Source: Beta vulgaris subsp. vulgaris
Lineage: Eukaryota > Streptophyta > Magnoliopsida > Caryophyllales > Amaranthaceae
DNA length: 64,000 nucleotides
Assembly: GCF_026745355.1 (NCBI RefSeq)
Contig: NC_079205.1
Coordinates: forward strand, 60,130,593 to 60,194,592
Direction of reading: 5' to 3'
The notes below the pieces were generated by a model that worked only from the letters and a program-made list of their open reading frames with translations, was not told the DNA's origin and searched no databases. Positions 49,216-59,548 of this stretch are shown here, piece after piece. How positions within the stretch are numbered: the stretch's first letter is position 1; every line of letters begins with the position of its first letter. A program made the translations under genes and the position numbers.

Positions 49216-50913
49216 GCCTACGCATGTCAATTCCAACCCTATATTTGTAAATTTTCAGGTATAAATTCAAATGATCAAATCCCATAAACTCTAAACATAT
49301 ATAGATCATATGCAATATAATTTCAAGTTTAGCAAAACCTAGAACCCTAACTTGGTAATTAATTTTCTTCCAAAACACAAATATATTGAGCAAAAAGATC
49401 TCACCTTTAGTAGGTAATGATGTTATTACTGGATGAAATCCCCATTTTCATTTCCATTTTCCTTTTCTGCTTAAAATAAAATTAATTTAGTATATATACT
49501 CATGTCAGTAAATAAGAATACAATACCCAAAAAGATAGACAAATTTCAAAAAAAAAAAAAAAGAAAAAGAAAGAAAGATAAAAATCTCACCTTCAGGAGG
49601 TAATGATGGTGAATCTAACAACCTATTTCCACTTTTCAATTCTGTACCAACAAAGCATAGAACTGGACGCGTGGCCCGTGCCCTATACTGACTTTGCCAC
49701 TGAAATCGAAGATGAAAGTAAGATTAATAAGAATTTTTATTATCTAAGGGGTAAGTATTTTAGGACAAGAAGTAAGATGACAACTTTACCATTAAAAAAA
49801 AAAAAAAAAAAAAAGTCATATGAGGGGGCAGTAATTTGTGTACGGAACTTTTCTCTCTCCCCTCTCTCCTCCCTACTTTCAAAAACCTTAGCCTCTATTG
49901 TTGATTTTTAAGGGGCTTCCATCGGTTTTTACTATTCGAAAGCCCCCACCTTTGTTTTTTTTATTTGTTTTTAGGTTTCCAATAATGATTTCTCCCTCGA
50001 AAGAAAGGGTTTTCGATCTCCTTCGTAAGAAAATGTTTTTCGATCTCCTTCGAAAGACAAGGTTTTTCGACCTCCTTCGAAAGACAGGGTTTTTCTCCTC
50101 TTTTAGAGGGGGAATTTCTACAGGTTACAATCCGGGATACTAGATCTAATGGATTGCCGTGAAATTATTTTGTTGGTGAAGAATTATACGGGATCACAAA
50201 GGTTATCAATTTTTCGAATACGGTCAGATGAATCCGACGGAAATCATCCTCACGACTACAAGGGATCGTTAGATTGTCTCTCCAACAAGGCTGTATTTTC
50301 CAGCGATATAAGCAGGAGATGTTCCACATTGCAAGATTTGTTTGACGATCGTAGTTTTTATGAAGGAAATTTTGTTTGATTCAACTTATGTATTTGTTTG
50401 ATTCGATTGCTTATGTAGATGTTGTATGACTTTTTATTAATGAATTAATTTTACTATTTAAAAAAAAAAGTAAATAGAAAAAAGAAGGTTACTAAAGAGA
50501 AGTGATTTGCAGCTTAGTTATCTGTATTAATTTTTATTATGTAAATTCTAAGGGGCAAGTATTTTAGGTAAGTGTTTTGCAACTCACTCACTCTAGTAGT
50601 TGCACACTAGAGTCTAGACACTAAACACTAGACACTAGACCGTGTATTGAGTATACTCCCTTTTTTTTTTTTTTTAATTGCTATATTTTTTAAAAATGGT
50701 TGTTTCTTTTTAATGGCTACATTTTTCTTATTTGGGGTATTTGGCCCACCCTAAGGTAATACTTTTATATATTTTTTTTTTCCAACCCAAAATTAAAGTA
50801 CCATTTTTCACTTTTTTTCATTGTTCTACATTAAATGAGTCCAAAAATACAGTACAAAAAGTTTAAAAGTAACATTGCATAAATTGTTGTGCATACAACA
50901 ATATAGCAATTAA
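49216..50913. other. Intergenic between the two GATCA-rich MITEs
   Basis: Contains A-rich runs, the unit with 31-bp tandem repeats (49840-50470), and otherwise AT-rich DNA. Two similar blocks (AAGGGGTAAGTATTTTAGG at about 49747, AAGGGGCAAGTATTTTAGG at about 50550) flank that unit. No gene recognised. Confidence 0.45.
49840..50470 (+). other. Poly(A)-ending unit with 31-bp tandem repeats and small open frames
   Basis: Begins with a CT-rich leader, then an open frame from ATG 49985 with three tandem copies of a 31-bp block (TTTTTCGATCTCCTTCG and variants, 50008-50097), encoding repeated F-F-D-L-L-R-K. A second frame, 50149-50379, has no recognisable domain. It ends in a 10-base A run (50460-50469). 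The layout suggests a retroposed transcript or an unknown small gene. No family recognised. Confidence 0.35.
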
Positions 50914-51244
50914 TATGTTCAGTTCACCTTATTTTTGCTTATTTCAGATCTAATCAGATCAGATCAGATCAGAAAAAATAAGTTCAGATCAGATCAGTTA
51001 AGATCTTGCTTATATTTAAAAATCATTATATCTTTCATTACATATTAGTAAAAAAAATAATAATTGAATATTAATAAAGTACTCATTGAGACGAATCAAA
51101 CAAGACCCCACATGATTATATTTTTTCTTATAATCAGATCTTGTAATCAGATCAGTTCAGATCAGATCAGATCAGATCAGAAAAAATAAGTTCAAATCAG
51201 ATCAGATAAGTTCAGATCAGAAAATTTCAGGTGAACTAAACATA
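50914..51244. mobile_element. GATCA-rich MITE, copy 2
   Basis: Inverted ends TATGTTCAGTTCACCTTATT and reversed TATGTTTAGTTCACCTGAAA. It has the same layout as copy 1, with CAGATCAGATCAG repeats on both sides of the shared core. It is slightly shorter than copy 1 (331 versus 373 bp), mostly in the GATCA repeats. Confidence 0.75.
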
Positions 51245-51968
51245 GCCTAAATAAAACGGATGGAGTACTTTAATAAGTTCCCAAGTAGTGCACTAACACT
51301 GCTCCTCATTAGGTTTAGCAATTGATCCATCAATAAAACCTATTTTGTTCTTAGCTATTAAAGCTCTTCTTACATTTATCATCCAACTGATGAAATTGTT
51401 AATATAAGGTTAACGGTAACTAGTTTCGCAACATTTTGATTAGAATTTGATATGAAAAGAGGATCGTTATAGGCACAACTCACATTATTTTCAGAAAAAG
51501 AATTTGAATTCTAACCTCCATTGTTCGCTTCACCAGAATTTTGATCAATTTCCACCATTTTCAAGAAACAAGAACTTAGCACAAATTAGCACAGATTTGG
51601 CCCTTTAGACCCTAGTGTTGCCTCTGATAGTTGCAACATTAGGGTTAGAAAGTCTTTTCAAAAGGGGACACCATAGCTCCTTTTAGCTTATATGATAGAG
51701 ATATAACGGAAAATAAAATAAAAAAATCTTATTCTTTACCCTCTTCCTGCCTCACCATCAAGTAATTCTCTTCCACCCCTAAAAAAAATCTTCTTCCATG
51801 CAAAAAATAATTATCATCAAGAAGCTTTTGATACAGGCTTGTGCACAACATACAGTACTCGTACAAGTAATAGTAGTACCTCTCGCATCCTTGCTCTTCG
51901 CACAACATACAACACTCAAAGATCGTAGAGGATACTTCATAGTCGAATATGACTAAGCCAACATCTCA
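51245..51968. other. AT-rich intergenic DNA before the Helitron
   Basis: No gene or repeat recognised in this 0.7-kb stretch. Confidence 0.5.
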
Positions 51969-54900
51969 TCTATATATATAAAGCAAAGTTAAAATTGCCT
52001 ATGTGTCAGGCTATTACTCATTTCGCCACATGTCATCACTATATTTATTCTCATTTTTTGTGCCATGTGTAAAATAGATCAATTACAATCTTATAAATTT
52101 GGTAAGTTTGACTCAGCAAATGGAATTGCTTTACAATCATATTGGTTTGTTATAATTCCGGCAAGGTTGCTAACTAATAATAAACAATGTTAATATTGAT
52201 ATACTCTTTCAAAAAAAAAATGTTAATATCGATATAACTTACCATTTTACATTACCATTTATGTAACTTACCCGTAGCGTAGTTTGATTTATATTGTAGA
52301 CAATTTATTTGGAGTTGCGGGATTGATAATTTTCACAACTTTTTATATTGCTTAATTATTACTCCAGTAGAGTACATTATTATTAGATATATTGTAGTAT
52401 ACAATAATTATCTTTACGTGTCATTGTCTACATTAATAATGTAGGGTAGTAAAAAATCGAGTTGGATATATTTCAAGTTCACCTGATTTCTATTTGGGTC
52501 ATTACCACTAATTCAAACTTGACTTGATTCTAATTTCGGTCAAAAATTAGAATTTGACGACTTTTCGGTTTCAGTTTGACCCGAAACCAACCCAAAATCC
52601 TGACTTTAAATTTAATCATTGCAATAATTCAACATATTGATGAGTTTGAATTCAAATGCCAACTTAATCAAATTTAGAATATTCAAGAAACGAGTTTGGT
52701 CAAATACAAGTTAGATAAACATAGGTTGGCCTGCCTTGAATTTGACCCACTTCAAAGTCATATTATTCGAGTTGTTTTGAGGTTAAAAATTCAACTGAAC
52801 CTAACCCATTATTTTTCTGGTCGGTTGGGCTGACCCATCTTTTTTTTCAGGTCGAAAATTTTAACCCAAATCCGAAATTTTCAGGTTAGATTCAAGTCGG
52901 GTTATCATATTGTATCAACTTTAATTTTCACAACCCTAATGAAAAGATTATATCATGAAATATAAATTTACAATTTATAATCTTTCAATTTTAAATGTAG
53001 TCATTCCAATAATTTTGAATAAAAAAATCATTGCATTATGCACGGGTCCAGATATCTAATATAAATTATTTCTCAATAGTCAAGATGTAAATTATTTCGC
53101 AATCAATAGTAACAAATTTTAAAAGCCATCTAATCTTTTATTTCTCATTTATATCTTTCTTAAATTATTTCAATATTTATTGTGTATGATCACATCATGA
53201 TTCTGATGTAAATATCACAAAATATCCAATTTCTAAATTGAAATATTTTGGGTTTTCATATTTTTTTCTTAGATATATGCTATTAATATTAATTATCAGC
53301 ACATATTTTGCTGACCCAATGAAAATCATGCTATCTAGGGGGATATGATATTTTTTTAATATGTAACAATATTGATATAAACAATTAGATTCATTGTAAG
53401 AAAATTTATGTGAGCTTAAAGCAATTTGAACAAGTTTGACCACTAAATGTTACTTAAATTAATTAAATTAACCTAAGCAATGTATGTGCTTTAACTTAGT
53501 ACCATTTAATCATTTATAGGATAATAATAATAATAATACTGATTATTATAGATAATTTATATTTTAGTATAGTGCATCGCACGGGTTGTAACCAATTTTA
53601 GACTATTCTCAATACAATTATCATTCATTTTAGATAACAAGCCCATTTAGTTCTTTTGTTAAGGTTAAACCATTTTAATTTATACGATTCTCATTACAAG
53701 ATCATAATATCGTGTAGGATATTTCTATATATTCATTTCTTAGGTATATATTAGAAGAAAAATTTATACATTACAATATATATTTCATTATATTTACAAT
53801 ATACATGAAATTTTTTTATGATAATATATGATTAATAGGTCGGTCAGGTTGAGTATTTCAACCTGTTTATTAAATGTTTAGTAAACCCAACGCAAATCCA
53901 ACAAACTAAACTGATTGCCAGCCCAACTTGGTTGCCTGCTCTACTTTTATGTTTATACTATTTCATTACATATTTATATAAATATATACACCATGATTTC
54001 AAGGGACGTATTATTAATTTTAAATAATATTGTTCATATCAAAGTTATTAGCAAAAAGGGTTTGAAAACATTAATAACTGATATTTCTATATTCATTTCT
54101 TAGGTATATATTAGAAGAAAATTTATACATTACAATATATATTTATTTATATATTACAATATACATGAAATTATTGTCTATTATAAGATGAGTTACAGGT
54201 TATTTTTTTAATAAATTAAATTGAAAAATGTATTTTCTCTTTAATTTTTTGTTAATTTACATTTACTATACAGGTAAATTATAATGTCACTACTTTATGT
54301 AGGGTTTGCAAAAGCTAACTCAATACGAAATACGATCCGAACCTAACCCAAAATAAGCAGGTTGGGGTTGGAACTTTGACCGATTTTCTAACCCATTGAT
54401 TAAACAGGTAGGTTAAGGTTGACATTTTCGACTCGAAATTGACATGCTTTGACTTTATTAACTTACATATATGTAGAAAATTCTCGAAAAATATATTGAT
54501 AAATCTAAAATTTGGTTAAAAAAATAAATATGCTAAAATTGGTTACAATTATATAAGAAATATTAAACATGTATATTTTCAACGGTGAACTCTCTCATAT
54601 ATACTTTTAAGAAAATAATTAATTTTTTGGATAATAGTAATTATGATTAAATGGGTTAAACGGGTAATTCGTTTATTATCAAATAGGTCGGGTCAGGGCT
54701 AGTATTTCAACCTGTTTATTAAATGTTTAGTAAACCGAAAGAATCAACCAAACGAACTGATATGCCAGCCTAACTTGCTGGTTGCCTGCTGTACTTTATG
54801 TTTATACTATTTCATTACATATTATATAAATAATACACCATGCTTTCAAGGACGTATTATGTAATTTTAAATATATATTGTCATATCAAAGATTAAGCAA

Positions 54901-55208
54901 AAAGGGTTTGAAAAACATTAATACTATATAAAGAATGTGAAAACTCAAATGTTACCACAAATGTATAGTACAAACGTGGTTCAAAATGTGTTTTAAAATA
55001 CTCTTATTATTATTGTCATTAATAATTCATTTGTGTGTTCATTCATTGCGTTGAGATACAAGGGTTTTTTTCGTGTTTCCTCTTCAATAAATACTACATG
55101 CAGATTTGCAGTGTTTTACCATGTATAACATAATATGTACACATTCTTATTTGATATAAATCAAAAAAATTAAACTTCCCGTGCATTTTTGCACGGGTGG
55201 AAAACTAG
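51969..55208 (+). mobile_element. Non-autonomous Helitron, about 3.2 kb
   Basis: Starts TCTATATATATAAAGCAAAG after an A and ends AAAACTAG before a T, matching the A/T insertion rule and the 5'-TC...CTRR-3' ends. The 3' end carries the hairpin CCCGTGCA-TTTT-TGCACGGG (55179-55198), ten to twelve bases from the CTAG. There is no Rep/helicase coding. Two weaker hairpin-like 3' ends lie inside (near 53030-53059 and 53571-53600), and there are internal direct repeats, so it seems to be composite. Confidence 0.65.
53718..54925. repeat. Interleaved direct duplications inside the Helitron
   Basis: Segment A (53718-53810, starting near ATATTTCTATATATTCATTT) recurs at about 54079-54178. Segment B (53826-54070, including CAACCTGTTTATTAAATG) recurs at about 54684-54925. 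The copies of B differ by many one-base gaps. No coding content. Confidence 0.75.
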
Positions 55209-56212
55209 TATGCTTATACACTAAAATGACAACGAGTCAAGGAGACTCTGTGCAATTAAAATTATATTGGCCTCTTTATTATTATATTAAAAGTACAAAG
55301 ATTTTTTTTTTGTAAATTTTGAATTTTGTATTATACAATAAAAAAACATTCACACATTTAACATTGTCTCTATATCTCTGAGTTCCATTGTCTTTCATTT
55401 CTTGGCATCAAGGTGAGAGTTTAGTTTATGGGATCAAGCCATGTGTTACAATCTTGTCTTGTTTTAATGAGTTTATAGTTAATAATCACATGATTTTACC
55501 ATCACTCAAGGATGAGTTATTTTATTATTAATAATAATAAAAGGTGTTTAATTTAATTCAAGGGTTAAAATTTGTGAAAAATATTCTTGTGAATTATTAG
55601 AGGGTTAGGAGTGACATAAATTTTTAGTTCTAAAACCACAATCAGATAATCACGAGTGTTGTTTTGATCAATTTACTATCCAGTTTCATAAATTAATATA
55701 AAAATAGTATATGAGCCCATAAATTTGAGTGGCCATGTGCGGCCGCCTATATCGCACACGCTTAGTGCCACCTCATTCCCATCAATAATTCTTGACATAC
55801 ATCTTCAGTTTTCAAATGATCACTTAGAGTCTCAAATTTGATAAAGTTATATTCTTTCAAAGGCAATGAGTTTTCGAAAAATTGGCACTTCCCTAGGTGA
55901 TGACCAAGGTTTTTATATTTGACAGTTGCCACCAATAATCTCTTGACATACATGTTCAGTTTTCAAATGATTACTTAGAGTCTCAAATTTGATAAAGTTG
56001 TATTATTTCAGAGGGAGTGAGTCTTCAAAAAATTGGCACTTCTCTAAGTGATAAACAAGGCTTTATACTTGGGATAACGACCACAACCTCGATGAAAATA
56101 TGGGCATGCAACATAAATCTAATTCAATATCTTCTCTAAGTTTATGTTCCTAGTCACAAAACACTATTTGCAAAACGGAGAAACGTCTAACTTTCGAAGG
56201 CAACTCTGGCAA
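55209..56212. other. AT-rich DNA with a tandem duplication
   Basis: 55788-55921 and 55936-56071 are two copies of a ~135-bp block (TTCAGTTTTCAAATGAT..., GTCTCAAATTTGATAAAGTT...) about 83% identical by eye. No protein family was recognised in either strand. The right part lies just downstream of the C2 fragment and might be its former 3' region. Confidence 0.5.
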
Positions 56213-56512
56213 ATGTTAGATACCATGTACAAGTGTGGGAAATAATTGTGTTATATTACTAAGATTCAGCTTGAGGTAACTGCTACCTATCAGTATATCA
56301 TCACCCATCAAACCTACACCAGCAGCGTATACTGCTATATTGATAAGTTGATTCTTGTCAGATAAGAATTTGTTGTCCACTTTGAACAAGAATTTGTGGT
56401 TCCAGAAAGGCTGTGATCCACCAATCTCGTAGATTCGTGTAAAGAACTTTGCATCTTCATGTATCCACACAACCGTGTAGGCGCGCATCCTTTGCCCGAG
56501 AAGATTTAGGCA
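56213..56512 (-). pseudogene. C2-domain protein fragment
   Basis: The minus-strand frame reads NPCLNLLGQRMRAYTVVWI, then FTRIYEIGGSQPFWNHKFLF and KVDNKFL, ending LVHGI and a stop. This matches the first half of the C2 domain in plant SRC2/BAP-like proteins, where the segment before RAYTVVWI usually reads AQGL. An in-frame TAG sits just upstream at the point where the N-terminal beta strand should be, and the typical Gly/Pro-rich C-terminal part is missing. It is therefore a broken or partial copy; an intact upstream exon was not found. Confidence 0.65.
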
Positions 56513-57315
56513 TGGATTCTAGGGTGGTGATGTAAGGCTTTGCCCAGATAGTAAGGTAAACTCTAGAACCCATGAATCCATATTATTTTGCCTTGAATGA
56601 TTTATGCTTTCCATGCTTAAACACAATTATATTTCTCAGTATTCTCTAGTATGACATATCACAACGACTCTCCCTTGAAAGGGTGAACACATATCGAGCA
56701 ATCCAGGTCAGACTGAACCATTCACGAGATTGTTATTCCAGCTACAAGAAAATTGAAGTTAATGCCAAGTCTGTGCATGACAAAGATGGAGTTTGAAATG
56801 CAAAAAATCTAATGAGAATTTCTTCCCTAAATTAGTTCAAGAAAAGTAAAATTGTATAAGAATAGATCACTTAGACTATTCTCAGCTAGGTATGGGTGGA
56901 TGTTGGGTCGAAATGTGTGGACTTTTCAACCGACCACTTCTGCCTCATAACAGGTTGAGTCTGGGTTGCATATGGGTTCACTCGTGGATCGGCCCAGTTT
57001 TTGACACCTTACTCCTCATTCCACTATCTAATCATGACACTCCCAATTCTACATATCAAATGGCAAACACTACTTTGTATACCTCAAAACATTATAAATT
57101 ATGCTAAAAAGTAACCTCATGATTTTCAAACACAAAATAAGGGAGATTTGCAAAAATATAGGATTTCCATCAATTTTTTTACGGATAATTATAGTTGAAC
57201 CTATCTCCAAATCCCAATATGAAATACAACTATAAGTAATTTCAAATCAAGTATTAATTTGATATGTTTTGAGCCAATCTACAAAAGTCATTGCACTTCA
57301 CATAAAAATAATAGG

Positions 57316-57564
57316 AAAAATTGACAAACATAATCCAAACTATCACCGTTCCGCTCAAAAATAATTCAAACTATTGGGAGTACTTTCTCAAAATAATCCA
57401 AACTCTTAATCATCCTAAATAGACCCAAAAAGGATCATTGAAGGCAAGAAAAATAAAAATTTGGATTATTTTGGAAAGGTATCCCAAATAGTTTGGATTA
57501 TTCCAAAATAACCCAAAATTGAGATATTTTAAGCAGACCGTTCATAGTTGGAATTATTTCTCTG
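57316..57564. mobile_element. Foldback element, possibly MULE-like MITE
   Basis: The two halves are imperfect inverted repeats with the shared block AATAATCCAAACTAT in both, in opposite orientation. The interior is non-coding. No clear target duplication. Confidence 0.45.
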
Positions 57565-58889
57565 AATTGTTCCAAAGTGCCAACACGATGCAAAAGCCAC
57601 TGCATCTCATTTAATAATATGCGACTGTTCTATAAGCAATAACAAGAGAAGGTTGGCTAATTGACCATAATGATTGGAATCTATTATGAAAAATATTGAC
57701 ATGTTGGATGATCCCAAACTCGAAGGTATAAGCAAGTATTGTTCGACATGACCCAAAAGCAACCCAAATTCAAATTAATTCAAACCGGAAACAAGGTTTT
57801 TAATCTAGGAAATTGATGTAAGTGAAGAAAGAACAGAATAAACGTTAACGCCATTGAGAGGTATCATTTACCATATACACATTAGTGCAAATTGTTCATG
57901 ATCTACAAATTCAGTATAAACTTTGTAATGACCTCTAAGTTCCAAAATCCCAACGTTAGAAACTGTAACAACTTACTATCACCATCATGGCTTAACTTCA
58001 GATCAATCTGCAATTTACATAGTCATCGTCATAATATAAATAGTGTATGGCTTTTACAAGGTGATCTCGTCGCTTTAATTATTGGATCTTGGTTGTTTAG
58101 ACTCACCCCCCTAGATACAAGCCCATTGCTAGCACAAGCCATCGTCTCATATGTCACGATCTGCCAATGCTATATGCAGATAATACCTGAAACCAAGCAC
58201 ACAAGTTCTTGGTGATGAAAGAAGAAATTTCCTCCAGTTAGCCCAATGGACGATAATATTAATTACACATACGTTAATTTTGACCATGAAAAAGTTACCT
58301 TCAACAAAAGATATAGACCACCAACTGTAAATACTAACAAGAAATATAAATAGCCTAAATTGTAAACTGTAGTTGAGCTATTAAATTGAGTACATCAGAT
58401 AATGTTTAAAACGTGTACTCATATCACACAATTCATTAAATAAAAGGGGAATAATGAGCGTGAGGACCTAAGGAAGTGAGGAGACTTTAGATCCAATTAC
58501 ACTAAAACATTATGATCTGTATGACTCGTATATATAGATACTACATCCATTGTTATTCTAAGCGCGTGGGGAGATAACATAACACGCTTCTTCTCTGAAG
58601 GCAGTGGACATAGCATGATTACATGAAACTAAAATGATTTATCAGTCTAACAGGATTAGCTCTTAGTGAATACCAACTATAACTGTATGCCACTATTTCA
58701 CCAACAGATCCTTTGTCGATCCCGTGCAACTCCATTCCTTGAGAAATATGACAGCTTTTTCTTCATGTATCTATCATTTTGACAGGAATTTCTTGTCCCT
58801 AATCCTCTTGTTCATGTCATAAGATGTTAGGATTGCTAGTAAGAGCCTGTATATGGAAGTACCCCTTTTGCTTCCGTACTAGCTGTTAA

Positions 58890-58990
58890 GGACCTGCTCT
58901 CTTCACCTTATTTCTTTCTGAACTTTTCTTATTTTTCTGAACTTTTCTTGTTTGATTTCAAGAAGAAAATAAGGTGAAGAGAACAAGCCC
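58890..58990. mobile_element. Tiny foldback MITE, about 100 bp
   Basis: Left CTGCTCTCTTCACCTTATTT and right (reversed) CTTGTTCTCTTCACCTTATT form an inverted repeat of about 28 bp around a short spacer. The TTCACCTTATTT block also begins the GATCA-rich MITEs near 48.8 and 50.9 kb, so they may be related. Confidence 0.55.
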
Positions 58991-59548
58991 TTGGGTTGGA
59001 AGTTAGCTTTGAAGATAGTATTTTTAAGAAACTAGTGTTCAACAGAAGTCTAAAAATAATGGTTGGATTAGTAAAGAAAAACTGAAATTAACCATTTTGT
59101 ACCTCCTAAAGCTACCTCTAAGTCTAACCCAAATTAACCCAAATGGTTCTGATAGCTTTTTCAAAACACCTCAGCTAGTCAGCTTCTAACAGCGACTTAA
59201 ACACTACTTCGCCAAATACATTCTTTCCCTATCAGTAAGGTCTGGACTCGGTCAAAACTCTAAAAAAAAGCTACTCAAGCTACTTGTGTGCAAACTTGCA
59301 AAGAGGTTTAAAGCTAATCATTAACACAACAAACACGTTTCCCTTCTGAATCACTCATTTTGTCAAGATCTAGACCATCACCGTGAGAAAATTTCCATCT
59401 CCTCTCTGTTTGGCCACAACCAAATGTAAGTCCTTTAAAAATTAAGAAGCTTACCACAATGATGAATTTTGTTCAATAATAATCGAAGAACAGAAAATCT
59501 GGTGACAAGAGACTTACCAAAACAATATAGATGATGCCCATAAAAACT

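Larger units (their letters stand above)
56513..59548. other. Intergenic, 3 kb, two foldback elements, no gene recognised
   Basis: Contains the foldback regions 57316-57564 and 58890-58990, listed separately. About 59300-59548 follows the ClpR3 stop codon and is the likely 3' untranslated region. The open frame at 57892-58215 (plus) resembles no protein I know. Confidence 0.45.

Noticed and set aside
57892..58215. 107-codon open frame on the plus strand
   Set aside because: No family resemblance, odd composition, and no promoter or splice context.
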